64,000 nucleotides of DNA from Limnohabitans sp. Jir72 (GTDB lineage Bacteria > Pseudomonadota > Gammaproteobacteria > Burkholderiales > Burkholderiaceae_C). Below, in pieces: positions 28,113 through 38,036 of the stretch. The translations under genes and the position numbers were made by a program. Every line of letters starts with the position of its first letter. The stretch's first letter is position 1. Location of the stretch: assembly GCF_003063575.1 (NCBI RefSeq), contig NZ_NESC01000003.1, forward strand, positions 186,001 to 250,000. Reading direction: 5' to 3'. The notes beneath the pieces were generated by a model that saw nothing but the letters and a program-made list of their open reading frames with translations, made no database searches and was not told the origin of the DNA.

Positions 28113-29609
28113 ATGCGAACCCCCATCCCTTTCATCGCCCCCGAAGTTTTTGACAACGCCGATGCGGCCTTGGCCCGCGTGCAGGCCATTTACGCGCAAA
28201 GCGTGACGCACCTGCGCCAAGCCATGCAGCGCTTTGTGGCCGGTGACGAGCTGCACGACCGGGTGCGCGCTTGCTACCCCTATGTGCGGCTGGAGACGGC
28301 CACCGACTGGACGCCACCAGACGACGCCGAAGCCGAGTTGCTGAGTTATGGCTTTGTGGCCAGCGCCGGGCAGTACGCCACCACCCTCACCCGCCCGGAC
28401 CTGTTTGCCACGTATTTGCGCAAGCAGTTCGAGCTGTTGATCCTCAACCACGGGGTGCGGTTGGAGGTGGGCACGAGCAAGGAGCCGATGCCCGTGCATT
28501 TTTCGTTTGCAGAAAACGAGCACATGGAAGGCGAGATGAGCGCTGCACGCCGCGCCCGATTGCGCGATGTGTTTGACTTGCCCGACCTGACCGCGATGGA
28601 CGACAGCATTGCCAACGGCACTTGGCGCGGTGCGCAGGGCCAGGCCGAGCCGCTGTCGCTGTTTACCGGGGCGCGCACCGACTATTCGCTGCACCGCCTG
28701 CGGCATTACAGCGGCACCAGCCCGGCGCACTTTCAGAACTATGTGCTGTTCACCAACTACCAGTTCTACATCGACGAGTTCATCGCGCTGGGCCGCGCTG
28801 AGATGGCCAAGCCGGACAGCCCCTATGTGGCTTTTGTGGAGCCTGGCAATGTGGTCACGCGGCGTGTGGGCCTGAGCACCGAGCCTGACGATGCCCTGGG
28901 TGCCACGCCACCGCGCCTGCCGCAAATGCCGGGCTACCACCTGGTGCGCGAGGGGCACAGCGGCATCACCATGGTCAACATCGGGGTGGGCCCGGCCAAC
29001 GCCAAGAACATCACCGACCACATTGCGGTGCTGCGCCCGCACGCTTGGCTGATGGTAGGCCACTGCGCGGGCCTGCGCACCACGCAGCAGCTGGGCGACT
29101 ATGTGCTGGCCCACGCCTATGTGCGCGAAGACCATGTGCTGGACGAAGAGCTGCCGCTGTGGGTGCCGATTCCGGCGCTGGCCGAAATCCAAGTCGCGCT
29201 GGAAAAAGCCGTGTCGGAAATCACGGGCTGCCAAGGCCATGAGCTCAAACGCCTGATGCGCACTGGCACCGTGGCCAGCACCGACAACCGCAACTGGGAG
29301 CTGCTGCCCGACAACACGCCGCAGCGGCGTTTCAGCCAAAGCCGCGCCGTGGCCCTGGACATGGAAAGCGCCACGATTGCGGCCAACGGCTTTCGCTTCA
29401 GGGTGCCCTACGGCACGCTGCTGTGCGTGAGCGACAAGCCGCTGCACGGAGAGATCAAGTTGCCCGGTATGGCCAACCACTTTTACCGTGAGCGGGTGAA
29501 CCAGCATTTGCAAATCGGCATCCGGGCGCTGGAACTGTTGCGCGCCGCAGGCCCGGCCCAACTGCACAGCCGCAAGCTGCGCAGCTTTGCCGAGGTGGCG
29601 TTCCAATAG
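28113..29609 (+). CDS. amn: AMP nucleosidase
   Basis: 498 residues, close to the 484 of E. coli Amn. It cleaves AMP to adenine and ribose 5-phosphate. The N-terminal regulatory domain includes YPYVRLET, and the C-terminal phosphorylase-type domain has GITMVNIGVGPANAKN, LMVGHCAGLR and the substrate segment ALDMESATIAANG with its conserved Asp/Met/Glu. Full length, no defect. A CACAAT box ends 6 bases before the ATG and no ribosome site is visible, so the mRNA may be leaderless. Three bases separate it from the lipid kinase. Confidence 0.95.
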   Translation: MRTPIPFIAPEVFDNADAALARVQAIYAQSVTHLRQAMQRFVAGDELHDRVRACYPYVRLETATDWTPPDDAEAELLSYGFVASAGQYATTLTRPDLFATYLRKQFELLILNHGVRLEVGTSKEPMPVHFSFAENEHMEGEMSAARRARLRDVFDLPDLTAMDDSIANGTWRGAQGQAEPLSLFTGARTDYSLHRLRHYSGTSPAHFQNYVLFTNYQFYIDEFIALGRAEMAKPDSPYVAFVEPGNVVTRRVGLSTEPDDALGATPPRLPQMPGYHLVREGHSGITMVNIGVGPANAKNITDHIAVLRPHAWLMVGHCAGLRTTQQLGDYVLAHAYVREDHVLDEELPLWVPIPALAEIQVALEKAVSEITGCQGHELKRLMRTGTVASTDNRNWELLPDNTPQRRFSQSRAVALDMESATIAANGFRFRVPYGTLLCVSDKPLHGEIKLPGMANHFYRERVNQHLQIGIRALELLRAAGPAQLHSRKLRSFAEVAFQ

Positions 29610-29612
29610 GTC

Positions 29613-30515
29613 ATGACACAGGTCCTGCTGAACCCCCACGCCCAAGGTGGCCGCGCTTCGCGGATACGGCCTGCCCTGAACGCATGGCTGCAGGCGCATT
29701 CGCCGGACGTGACGCTGTCAGCGCCCAGCACCTTGGCCGAAAGCGTGGCGCTCTTGCGCAGCTTGCCGACCGGTAGCCGCGTGGTGGCGGTGGGTGGTGA
29801 CGGCACACTCAACCGCTGGCTGCCCGCCGTGCTGGAACGCCAATTGACCTTGGGCCTGCTGCCCATGGGCAGTGGCAACGACAGCGCTCGGGGCTTGGGC
29901 CTGCAGGGCGTGCCTTGGGCGGATGCCCTGGCCCACGCCCTGAGGGCCTCGCCGCAGACGGTGGACACCGGCCTTGCGAGCTGGAGCGACATGCAAGGCC
30001 ATGAGCACCACACGCCATTTTTGTCGAGCCTGACGGCGGGTTTTGATTCGGCCGTGGGTTTAAGAGCGCTGAATGGGCCACGTTGGTTGCGGGGTTTGCC
30101 GCGCTATTTGTGGGCCACGCTGAGTGAATTGCTGCATCTGAAGGTTTGGGATCTGCATGTGCACAGCGATGGCCAGTGGCTTCACCAAGGGCCGGCCCTG
30201 TTTGCATCCAGCCTGAACACACCCACCTTTGGCTCGGGCATCCCTGCCGTGCCACTGGCACGCATGAACGATGGGCAGTTGGATCTGCTTTTGGCCGGGC
30301 CCTTTTCGCGGACAGGGGCTTTGCTCATGCTGCCACGCCTGTTGATGGGCTGGCATTTGAGCCACCCACGCATTGACACCCGTGCATTTGAGGCTCTGAC
30401 GATCGCCTGTACCCGTGGCGTGCCGCTGGCGGCCGATGGCGAGTACTTGGGGGTGGCCAAGCACGTGGTGGTTCGCAACCGCCCGGCCAGCTTGCAAATC
30501 GTCCGCGCCATTTGA
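29613..30515 (+). CDS. Diacylglycerol kinase-family lipid kinase
   Basis: 300 residues, YegS/DgkB type. It has VLLNPHAQGGRA at the start, the nucleotide-binding GGDGT at residues 61-65, LPMGSGNDSARGLG around 90 and a C-terminal LAADGEYLGV segment, the full set of DAGK catalytic motifs. It phosphorylates a lipid (diacylglycerol or another) at the membrane. The exact substrate is open. It starts 3 bases after the amn stop, so the two are co-transcribed. Confidence 0.88.
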   Translation: MTQVLLNPHAQGGRASRIRPALNAWLQAHSPDVTLSAPSTLAESVALLRSLPTGSRVVAVGGDGTLNRWLPAVLERQLTLGLLPMGSGNDSARGLGLQGVPWADALAHALRASPQTVDTGLASWSDMQGHEHHTPFLSSLTAGFDSAVGLRALNGPRWLRGLPRYLWATLSELLHLKVWDLHVHSDGQWLHQGPALFASSLNTPTFGSGIPAVPLARMNDGQLDLLLAGPFSRTGALLMLPRLLMGWHLSHPRIDTRAFEALTIACTRGVPLAADGEYLGVAKHVVVRNRPASLQIVRAI

Positions 30516-30605
30516 AGCTGACCACCCAAGTTTGCATAGGCGGGTACAGCCCCCACCTGTGGCTCGCACCAAGGCCCTGCGATCTCGGACCTGAAGGTCA
30601 CGACC

Positions 30606-30611
30606 TACAAT
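30606..30611 (+). promoter_or_regulatory. -10 box of gshB
   Basis: TACAAT ends 7 bases before the gshB ATG at 30619. The expected transcription start would be at or next to the A of the start codon, so the mRNA may be leaderless. The -35 box is weak. Confidence 0.4.
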
Positions 30612-30618
30612 GCCCAGC

Positions 30619-31566
30619 ATGAAAATCCTCTTCGTAGCAGACCCACTCGAATCGTTCAAGATTTACAAGGACACGACCTTTGCCATGATGCGCGAGGCGC
30701 AAAAGCGCGGGCATCAGGTGGCCGCATGCGAGATGACCGATGTGCGCTGGCAGCGCGGCCAATCGGTGTCGGCCCTGGTCCGCGAGATTCGCCTCACAGG
30801 CGACGCCGATGTGTGGTTTGTCGAGACTGGCAAGGCCCGCGCTGCTCTGAAGGATTTTGACGCGGTGCTCATGCGCAAAGACCCGCCCTTTGACAGCGAA
30901 TTTTTCTACGCCACCCACCTGCTGAGTCAGGCCGAGCGCGAAGGCGCGAAGGTCTTCAACAGCCCAGCTGCGCTGCGCAACCACCCCGAAAAGCTGGCGA
31001 TTTTGGAGTTCCCCCAGTTCATCGCGCCCACGCTGGTCACGCGCAACGAGGCGGACATCCGCGAGTTCCACGCCACGCATGGCGACATCATTTTGAAGCC
31101 GCTGGACGGCATGGGCGGCATGGGCATTTTCAAGGTGGGGGCCGACGGCCTGAACCTGGGCGCGATCATCGAGACACTCAACCGTGACGGCGCACAAACC
31201 GTGATGGTGCAAAAGTTCTTGCCCGGCATTGCACAGGGTGACAAGCGGGTGCTGCTGATCGGCGGCAAACCCGTGCCGTTTTGCCTGGCCCGCATTCCAC
31301 AAGGCGGCGAGGTGCGTGGCAATCTGGCCGCTGGTGGCAAGGGCGTGGCACAACCGATTTCGGCACGCGACCGCGAGATTGCCGAAACGCTGGGTCCGAT
31401 CCTGATGGCCCGTGGCCTGATGCTGGTGGGCCTGGACATCATTGGCGAGAGCCTGACCGAGATCAACGTGACGAGCCCGACCTGTTTTCAGGAAATCACG
31501 GACCAGATGGGTTGCGATGTGGCAGCGCTGTATGTGGATGCCATTGAGCAAGCGCTGGCCGCTTAA
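30619..31566 (+). CDS. gshB: Glutathione synthetase
   Basis: 315 residues, the usual length. It joins gamma-glutamylcysteine to glycine with ATP. MKILFVADPLESFKIYKDTT is the standard GshB N-terminus. The ATP-grasp core shows ILKPLDGMGGMGIF (about 158-171) and the metal-binding end DIIGESLTEINVTSPT (about 274-289). An in-frame ATG three codons upstream (30610) overlaps the -10 box, so 30619 is preferred. Single gene; gshA is not in the window. Confidence 0.96.
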   Translation: MKILFVADPLESFKIYKDTTFAMMREAQKRGHQVAACEMTDVRWQRGQSVSALVREIRLTGDADVWFVETGKARAALKDFDAVLMRKDPPFDSEFFYATHLLSQAEREGAKVFNSPAALRNHPEKLAILEFPQFIAPTLVTRNEADIREFHATHGDIILKPLDGMGGMGIFKVGADGLNLGAIIETLNRDGAQTVMVQKFLPGIAQGDKRVLLIGGKPVPFCLARIPQGGEVRGNLAAGGKGVAQPISARDREIAETLGPILMARGLMLVGLDIIGESLTEINVTSPTCFQEITDQMGCDVAALYVDAIEQALAA

Positions 31567-31646
31567 AAAGCCGCATGAGATGCCCTGTCATCGGGCATTC
31601 ATGCCCACGCGATAGGATCGGGTGTTTTTCCGATTTGTGAATACCC

Positions 31647-32978
31647 ATGCATTCTTTTTCAATGATCCGCTTTTTACTGGGCTTAGGCCTGCTGGGCTTG
31701 GGCCTTTCTGCGTGGGCGCAAGAAACCGAGAACACCTCGGCCCGCTACCAAAGCACTTACAACTGGCAGCAGCACCCAAGCTTTGGCAGCAGCGGCGCCA
31801 CCTCGGCCAACAGCCTGAGCGCGCAACGAGAGAAGATGTACACCTTCTCACTCACAGGCCATTGGGGCTTGCGCCTTGAATCGGGTGCTGAGGTGTATGC
31901 CAACGTAGAACTGGCTTCGGGCGTTCCGTTCAGTGACAACTTGGTGGGCCTGGGCAGTTTCACCAACGGCGAGATCACCCGCGCTGCGGGTACCACGCCC
32001 AAGCCCTATTTGCAACGCCTGTTCTGGCGCAAGACCTGGAACCAGGGCGGCGAGAAAGAACAGATCGCCTCCGACTTCAACCAGATGGCCCAGGTGGTCG
32101 ACAAGAACCGCTTTGTAATGACGGCGGGCAACTTCTCGACGCTGGACGTGTTGGACGACAACGCCTATGCCAAGGACCCGCGCACCCAGTTCATGAACTG
32201 GAGCCACTGGACTTATGGTGCCTACGACTACGCCGCCGATGCCCGTGGCTTTGGCTGGGGCGTGGCTGGCGAATGGTACCAAGGCGATTGGGTGCTGCGC
32301 GCAGCCCGCATGACCGGCCCCAAAAAGCCCAACGAATTGCAAGTCGACACCGACTTGCTGCGCCACTATGGCGACCAGGTCGAGGTGGAGCATGCCCACA
32401 CGCTGATGAACCAGCCCGGCAAGGTGCGTGTACTGGCCTGGCGCAACCGCGCTGTGACGGCCAGCTTCAAAGATGCGACCGCCTACCTGCTGGCAAACCC
32501 CGACAGCAACCGGCAAGCGTTTTTCAATGTGCGCCAGGGCGAGAAAATCAAATACGGTCTGGGCGTGAACCTGGAGCAGGCTGTATCGGATCAGGTGGGG
32601 GTTTTCCTGCGGGCCATGAAAGCCGATGGCCGCACCGAAACCTATGCCTTCACCGAGATCGATGCTTCTCTGTCAGCAGGTGTGCGCGTCAACGGTGCCG
32701 CTTGGCAACGCGGCCAGGACAGTGTGGGCTTGGCGTTCATGGAAAACCGTTTGTCACGCGACCGTCGCGAATTTCTGGCGGCAGGCGGCATTTCGTATTT
32801 CATTGGCGATGGCCAGTTGCAATACAAACCCGAGCGCGGGCTGGAGACCTTCTACAGCTGGGGCATCAACCGCCAAACCTGGTTGACGGCGGACTACCAG
32901 TACATCCAGAACCCGGCCTACAACGCGCTGCGTGGCCCGGTGAATGTGTACGCGGTGCGATTGCACGCAGAATTTTGA
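31647..32978 (+). CDS. Outer-membrane porin, carbohydrate-selective (OprB-like)
   Basis: 443 residues. Signal peptide (IRFLLGLGLLGLGL, cut after AWA, about residue 24), then NTSARYQSTYNWQQHPSF, typical of OprB-type porins. Many amphipathic beta strands end in a terminal Phe (LHAEF), the outer-membrane assembly signal. It would let sugars or other solutes into the periplasm. The substrate is not readable. No transport operon is adjacent. The start could also be ATG 31662. Neither has a strong ribosome site. Confidence 0.8.
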   Translation: MHSFSMIRFLLGLGLLGLGLSAWAQETENTSARYQSTYNWQQHPSFGSSGATSANSLSAQREKMYTFSLTGHWGLRLESGAEVYANVELASGVPFSDNLVGLGSFTNGEITRAAGTTPKPYLQRLFWRKTWNQGGEKEQIASDFNQMAQVVDKNRFVMTAGNFSTLDVLDDNAYAKDPRTQFMNWSHWTYGAYDYAADARGFGWGVAGEWYQGDWVLRAARMTGPKKPNELQVDTDLLRHYGDQVEVEHAHTLMNQPGKVRVLAWRNRAVTASFKDATAYLLANPDSNRQAFFNVRQGEKIKYGLGVNLEQAVSDQVGVFLRAMKADGRTETYAFTEIDASLSAGVRVNGAAWQRGQDSVGLAFMENRLSRDRREFLAAGGISYFIGDGQLQYKPERGLETFYSWGINRQTWLTADYQYIQNPAYNALRGPVNVYAVRLHAEF

Positions 32979-32990
32979 GGCACTGCGCGT

Positions 32991-33755
32991 TCAGCGCATC
33001 AAATCGCCGTCTTCAAAGGTGTACACCCGCCCAGGCTCAAACGCCACCCAAGTCTCGTTGGTGGTCAAAGGCTGGGTGACGACCACGGCAACGCGGTCGG
33101 TCTCGCGGGTGTGCTCGGCAAAGTTCACACTCAGGTCTTCGTCGCTCAAGGTCGCTTGGCTGAAGGGGTGGCGGCGCAACACGTAGTGCAGCTGCGTGTT
33201 GGCATATGCCCACAAGGCCTGGCCGTTGGACAGCAAGAAGTTGAAGGTGCCGTGCTTGGCGATGTGTGGCACCAGCTCGCGCAACGTGAGCGACAGCTCT
33301 TGCACGCTGGGCACGCTGGCGTGTGACTTGGCCAGCTCCTGCATGATCCAACAAAAGGCGCGCTCGCTGTCCGTCTGCCCCACGGGTTTGAAGTTGCCGT
33401 GCAGGCGCGGCTCAAAGTCGACCAAGTTGCCGTTGTGGGCAAACACCCAGTAGCGGCCCCAGAGCTCGCGCACAAAGGGGTGGCAGTTTTCCAGACTGAC
33501 CTCGCCTTGCGTGGCTTTGCGGATGTGGGCGATGACGTTTTTGCTTTTGATCGGGTAACGGCGAATCAACTCGGCAATCGGTGAGCTGCTGGCGCTTTGG
33601 TGGTCCACCATGTGGCGCACGCCGCGCCCTTCAAAAAATGCAATGCCCCAGCCATCGCCATGGTGGTCGGTGATGCCGCCGCGCTGCGCAAAGCCGCTGA
33701 AGCTGAAAGTGACATCGGTGGGGGTGTTGCAGTTCATGCCGAGCAGTTGGCACAT
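32991..33755 (-). CDS. Class II glutamine amidotransferase (YafJ-like)
   Basis: 254 residues. After Met removal Cys2 would be the N-terminal nucleophile (MCQLLGMN). QRGGITDHHGDGWGIAF, IAHIRKATQG and FAHNGNL are the glutaminase motifs of this class. No synthase domain is attached, as in YafJ/EgtC-like proteins, so the acceptor of the ammonia is unknown. It starts 3 bases after the DHA2 exporter gene, and with the CWC gene they form a three-gene operon. Confidence 0.88.
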   Translation of the reverse strand: MCQLLGMNCNTPTDVTFSFSGFAQRGGITDHHGDGWGIAFFEGRGVRHMVDHQSASSSPIAELIRRYPIKSKNVIAHIRKATQGEVSLENCHPFVRELWGRYWVFAHNGNLVDFEPRLHGNFKPVGQTDSERAFCWIMQELAKSHASVPSVQELSLTLRELVPHIAKHGTFNFLLSNGQALWAYANTQLHYVLRRHPFSQATLSDEDLSVNFAEHTRETDRVAVVVTQPLTTNETWVAFEPGRVYTFEDGDLMR

Positions 33756-33758
33756 GGG

Positions 33759-35243
33759 TCAGTCTTTCTTGTGGGCGGGCGCGGACATGAGCCAGGCCGG
33801 GATGATGGCCAAAGCCGTGAGCACGGCCAAAAACCAAAAGGTGTCGTGAAAGGCCAGCAAGCGGGCATGGGCGTCGCCCGCGCCCAGCAAAGCCACGCCC
33901 TTGGCAGCCAGCCGCCACTCGAGCACGATGGCGCACAGGCTCACGCCGGCTGCGCCGCCGAGCATGCGCAAGAAATTGACCACACTGGCACCCTGCGGGA
34001 TCAGGTGCGCAGGCATGCCCTGCATGGCGCCGAGGTTGAGCGAGGGCAAGATGAAGCCCAGCCCCACGCGGCCCACAATGGTCCACAGCCACAGCGTGAG
34101 CAAGCCTTTGTCCGGGTCCACCGTGCTCATGAGCGCAAACGAGCTGGCCAGCAAGGCCAGGCCCACCAACACCAAACGCCGTTTGTCGGTGCGGTCGGCC
34201 CAGCGCCCCACCAGCGTGATGGTGATGGCCAACATGAAGCCCGCTGGCAACAAGGCCGAGCCCACATACGAAGCCGACAAACCCAAGCCGCTTTGCATGA
34301 ACACCGGCAGCAAATAGGTGGAACCAAAGAGCGCGGTGCCATAGGTCACGGCCACCAAAGAACCCATGAGAAAACTGCGGTGGGTGAACACCCGCAAGTC
34401 CATCAGCGGCGCCTGCGCACCGGTGGCGTGGTGCTGAAAGCGCCGCTGCAAGCGCATTTGCCAAGCCACAAAGCAGGCGGCCATGAAGGCGGCACCCAGC
34501 AGCAAAGGCAGGCCCTGCGCTGTGCCCGATTCGCGCCACGCCACCATGCCATTGAGCAAGAGCACGGTGCCCACCAGCGCCATCAACAGCCCCCACCAGT
34601 CCAGGCGGCCCGAAGCGGCATTGGCCTGCACGCCGCCGGGTGCGGTGGTGGGCACATAGCGCCGCGCCAGCCAAAGCGCCGCCAGCGCCAGCGGCACGAC
34701 CATGAAGAAGATGGAACGCCAGCCAAACGCATCGACCAGCAAGCCGCCCACGCTGGGGCCAATGGCCGGGGCCAGCACCACGCCGGTGCCAAACAAGCCG
34801 CTGGCGCGGCCGCGTTCTTCGGGGGCAAAAGCGTTCATGATGATGATCACAGGGATCGGCTGCACCACACCGGCAGCCAGGCCCTCCACAATGCGGGCCA
34901 CCAGCACCCAGCTGTAGTCGTCGGCCAAGCCACCGGCAATGCCGCCACCCAGCAGCATGAGCATGCAAATTTCGTAGGTACGGCGATAACCAAAACGCGA
35001 GAGCAACCAGGGCGTGGTCAGCATGGACACGGTCATGGCCACCATGAAGCCCGAGCTGACCCACTGCACCCGCGTCTGGCCCAGCGTGAAATGCTGGCTC
35101 ATGTCGGGGATCGCCACGTTCATGATGGTCGACGACATGACCGAGGCCATGGTGCCCAGCATCACCGACAAAAGCAGCAGCCAGCGGTGGCGCTCGCCAT
35201 AACGGGCTTTGAGGGCCTGCAGGCTGTGGGTATCGTGGCTCAT
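33759..35243 (-). CDS. DHA2-family multidrug exporter (EmrB/QacA type)
   Basis: 494 residues with about 14 membrane helices. It has TIMNVAIPDMSQHF in the first helix, the MFS motif GYRRTYE between helices 2 and 3, and GTGVVLAPAIGPSVGGLLVD in helix 5 (motif C of drug antiporters). It would expel toxic compounds by proton antiport. No membrane-fusion partner (emrA) or TetR regulator is adjacent. ATG 35243 overlaps the stop of the CWC gene (ATGA). Longer in-frame starts upstream would run through that gene and are rejected. Confidence 0.88.
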   Translation of the reverse strand: MSHDTHSLQALKARYGERHRWLLLLSVMLGTMASVMSSTIMNVAIPDMSQHFTLGQTRVQWVSSGFMVAMTVSMLTTPWLLSRFGYRRTYEICMLMLLGGGIAGGLADDYSWVLVARIVEGLAAGVVQPIPVIIIMNAFAPEERGRASGLFGTGVVLAPAIGPSVGGLLVDAFGWRSIFFMVVPLALAALWLARRYVPTTAPGGVQANAASGRLDWWGLLMALVGTVLLLNGMVAWRESGTAQGLPLLLGAAFMAACFVAWQMRLQRRFQHHATGAQAPLMDLRVFTHRSFLMGSLVAVTYGTALFGSTYLLPVFMQSGLGLSASYVGSALLPAGFMLAITITLVGRWADRTDKRRLVLVGLALLASSFALMSTVDPDKGLLTLWLWTIVGRVGLGFILPSLNLGAMQGMPAHLIPQGASVVNFLRMLGGAAGVSLCAIVLEWRLAAKGVALLGAGDAHARLLAFHDTFWFLAVLTALAIIPAWLMSAPAHKKD

Positions 35244-35458
35244 GTCGTCCGTGCTGTTTTTTGGACACAGCCCTGACAAATGCAGGCCTTGCCTTTGGCC
35301 GCATCTGGAATTTGCTGCAACAAAGCTGCGCTGAATTGTTCGCGGGTGCACCAGCAAGCCGCTTGCGCATTTGTGGGGGCCTGTGCCGCCATGGCGCAAC
35401 GGTTGTCTTGCCCGCACAGGGGGCAACGACAGGGGTCTAGGGTGGAACAAACGCTCAT
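35240..35458 (-). CDS. Cysteine-rich CWC family protein
   Basis: 72 residues with nine cysteines. The order C-x4-CRCPLCGQDNRCAMA, ACWC and KACICQGC defines the small CWC family. The cysteine pairs probably bind zinc. It is the first gene of the operon with the DHA2 exporter and overlaps it by four bases. Function unknown. Confidence 0.85.
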   Translation of the reverse strand: MSVCSTLDPCRCPLCGQDNRCAMAAQAPTNAQAACWCTREQFSAALLQQIPDAAKGKACICQGCVQKTARTT

Positions 35459-35530
35459 GGCCTGATCATGGACATCAAAGCCCCAAGTTTAGGGCTTGGC
35501 GGCGGTGCGTCTGTGATGGCGAAAACAAAT

Positions 35531-35586
35531 CGGGGCTGAAGCCGCCGACCTACAGTGTGTCTTGTAGGTCGGTGGCTTCAGCCCCG
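35531..35586. repeat. REP-like 24-base palindrome
   Basis: The arms at 35531-35554 and 35563-35586 pair at 23 of 24 positions around an 8-base loop (GTGTGTCT). The outer part is CGGGGCTGAAGCC and the inner part CCGACCTACA. Sequences of the type GTAGGTCGG...CTTCAGCCC are common as REP elements in proteobacteria (general knowledge). It lies between the ends of a promoter-less gap and glcB and could also end transcription of glcB on the minus strand. Confidence 0.8.
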
Positions 35587-35620
35587 ACAGGAGTCCCCAC
35601 GGGTGTGGGGACAAAGGAGA

Positions 35621-37852
35621 TCAGGCTGCTTTCACCTTCAGGCGCCAAGCGTGCAACAGGGGCTCGGTGTAGCCAGAAGGCTGTGCCTTGCCTTTGAAGA
35701 CCAGATCGCAAGCGGCTTTGTAAGCCGCCGACTTGGCAAAGTTACCGGCCATGGGCTGGTAAGCGTCGTCGCCCGCGTTTTGTGCGTCGACCACGGCAGC
35801 CATGCGTTCCATGGTGGCTTGCACTTGGGCTTCGGTCACCACGCCGTGGTGCAGCCAGTTGGCCATGTGCTGGCTGCTGATGCGCAGCGTGGCGCGGTCT
35901 TCCATCAGGCCCACGCCGTTGATGTCGGGCACCTTGGAGCAGCCCACGCCCTGGTCAACCCAGCGCACCACATAACCCAAGATGCCTTGGGCGTTGTTGT
36001 CGAGTTCTTTTTGCTTGTCTTCGTCCGACCAGTTGGCCGCGTCTGGGGCGACCACAGGGAACTGCAGCAAAGCGTTGAGGGTGGTTTCGCGCAACTCTTT
36101 GGCGTCTTGTTTGGCGACCGCTTTTTCCATCTGCTTTTGCAAGGCAGGCACGTCCACCTGGTGGTAGTGCATGGCGTGCAGCGTGGCGGCGGTGGGGCTG
36201 GGCACCCAGGCGGTGTTGGCACCGGCCAGGGGGTGGCCGATCTTGGCTTTGAGCATGTCGGCCATCAGGTCGGGCATGGCCCACATGCCTTTGCCGATCT
36301 GGGCACGGCCGCGCAGGCCACAGGCCAGGCCCACGTTGACGTTGTTCTTCTCGTAAGCGGCCAGCCAAGTGCTGTTCTTGATGTCGCCCTTGCGCATGAC
36401 GGGGCCGGCCAGCATGCAGGTGTGCATCTCGTCGCCGGTGCGGTCCAAAAAGCCGGTGTTGATGAAGGCCACGCGGCTTTTGGCAGCAGCGATGCAAGCC
36501 TTGAGGTTGGCGCTGGTGCGGCGCTCTTCGTCCATGATGCCCAGCTTGACGGTGGAAGGCTTCATGCCAATGACTTTTTCCACGCGGCCAAACAGCTCGT
36601 TGGCAAAGGCGACTTCGGCCGGGCCGTGCATCTTGGGCTTGACGATGTAGACGCTGCCGGTGCGGCTGTTGCGCAGAGGGTGCGACGATTTTTTCTGCAA
36701 GTCGACCAAGGCGCAGGTCACGGTGATCATCGCGTCCAGGATGCCCTCGGGGATCTCTTTGGTGCTGCCGTCTGCAGCTTTGTAAAGGATGGCGGGGTTG
36801 GTCATCAGGTGACCGACGTTGCGCACAAACATGAGCGAACGGCCGTGCAGCTTGACGGTGCCTTTGCCGGTGGGCTTGGTGTATTCGCGGTCACCGTTCA
36901 TGGTGCGGGTGAAGGTCTTGCCGCCCTTTTGCACTTCTTCGCTCAAGGTGCCCTGCAAGATGCCGAGCCAGTTGGCGTAGGCCAACACTTTGTCGTCAGC
37001 ATCCACAGCGGCCACCGAGTCTTCCAAGTCCAAGATGGTGGACAAGGCGCTTTCAGCGATCAGGTCGGACACGCCAGCCGGGTCGGTCTTGCCGATGGGG
37101 GTGGTCTTGTTGATTTGCAGGTCGAGGTGGATGCCGTTGTGCACGAACAGCACCGAGGCAGGCGCCTTGGCATCGCCGGTGTAGCCCACGAACTGCTTGG
37201 CATCGGCCAGCGTGGTGTTCTTGCCATTGGCCAAGGTCACGACCAGCTTGCCCGCTTTGACGATATAGCCCTTGCTGCCCACGTGCGAGCCGGTCTTCAG
37301 GGGGGCGGTGCGGTCGAGCACGTTGCGGCAGTAGTCGATGACTTTGGCGCCGCGCTTGGGGTTGTAGCCCGTGCCTTTTTCGCAACCATCGGCTTCGCTG
37401 ATCGCATCGGTGCCGTACAGCGCGTCGTACAAAGAACCCCAACGGGCGTTGGCGGCGTTCAGGGCGTAGCGGGCGTTCAAGATCGGCACCACCAGCTGAG
37501 GACCCGCCAGCTTGGCCAGTTCGGCGTCCACGTTGGCGGTGGTGGCTTGGGCATTGCGGGGCTCGGGCACCAGGTAACCGATCTGACTCAGGAACTTGCG
37601 GTAGGCCTTCATGGCCTTGCCTTCGGCCACAGGGCCGGGGTTGGCGGTGTGCCACTGGTCCATGGCGGTCTGGATGCGGTCACGTTCGGCCAGCAAGGCG
37701 ATGTTCTTGGGGGCCAGATCGGCCACGATGCTGTCAAAGCCAGCCCAGAACTTGTCCTTGTCCACGCCGGTGGCGGGCAAAAGGGTGTCGTTGATGAAGC
37801 TCAGCAAAGGGTTGGCCACTTGCAGCTGGTGGATCGCGGTGCGTTCGGTCAT
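35621..37852 (-). CDS. glcB: Malate synthase G
   Basis: 743 residues, the G isoform (about 720) and not the shorter A form. It condenses glyoxylate with acetyl-CoA to malate. Signature parts are [17 protein letters not shown] (about 285), [13 protein letters not shown], the [12 protein letters not shown] segment and [11 protein letters not shown], then LLQFPVVAP and [14 protein letters not shown] 37852 is the start of the conserved N-terminus. The frame upstream to 37903 is not conserved. It is divergent from the LysR gene, a likely regulator. No isocitrate lyase gene is near. Confidence 0.96.
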   Translation of the reverse strand: MTERTAIHQLQVANPLLSFINDTLLPATGVDKDKFWAGFDSIVADLAPKNIALLAERDRIQTAMDQWHTANPGPVAEGKAMKAYRKFLSQIGYLVPEPRNAQATTANVDAELAKLAGPQLVVPILNARYALNAANARWGSLYDALYGTDAISEADGCEKGTGYNPKRGAKVIDYCRNVLDRTAPLKTGSHVGSKGYIVKAGKLVVTLANGKNTTLADAKQFVGYTGDAKAPASVLFVHNGIHLDLQINKTTPIGKTDPAGVSDLIAESALSTILDLEDSVAAVDADDKVLAYANWLGILQGTLSEEVQKGGKTFTRTMNGDREYTKPTGKGTVKLHGRSLMFVRNVGHLMTNPAILYKAADGSTKEIPEGILDAMITVTCALVDLQKKSSHPLRNSRTGSVYIVKPKMHGPAEVAFANELFGRVEKVIGMKPSTVKLGIMDEERRTSANLKACIAAAKSRVAFINTGFLDRTGDEMHTCMLAGPVMRKGDIKNSTWLAAYEKNNVNVGLACGLRGRAQIGKGMWAMPDLMADMLKAKIGHPLAGANTAWVPSPTAATLHAMHYHQVDVPALQKQMEKAVAKQDAKELRETTLNALLQFPVVAPDAANWSDEDKQKELDNNAQGILGYVVRWVDQGVGCSKVPDINGVGLMEDRATLRISSQHMANWLHHGVVTEAQVQATMERMAAVVDAQNAGDDAYQPMAGNFAKSAAYKAACDLVFKGKAQPSGYTEPLLHAWRLKVKAA

Positions 37853-38036
37853 GGGAACCTCGGATGTTGGAAAAAGGAATACGGACACTCTGCCAGCCCA
37901 CACGCCTTGCGGTGCGGAACACTTTGCAGCTTGGAAAGGACTTTATTCTAAGTTTCGATGCGGATAAAGACGACAAAAATTCATTAACCCATGACTTTTT
38001 TGCACAAATACACGGCAAATCAGCATAATTGCCGTC

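Noticed and set aside
28047..29699. 550-codon open frame antisense to amn
   Set aside because: The plus-strand frame is unmistakably AMP nucleosidase; the antisense product has no recognisable features.
33597..35276. 559-codon open frame antisense to the DHA2 exporter
   Set aside because: His/Gln-rich shadow of a membrane protein gene.
35555..37951. 798-codon open frame antisense to glcB
   Set aside because: Shadow of the malate synthase codon pattern, rich in Gly, His and Val, with no domain signature.
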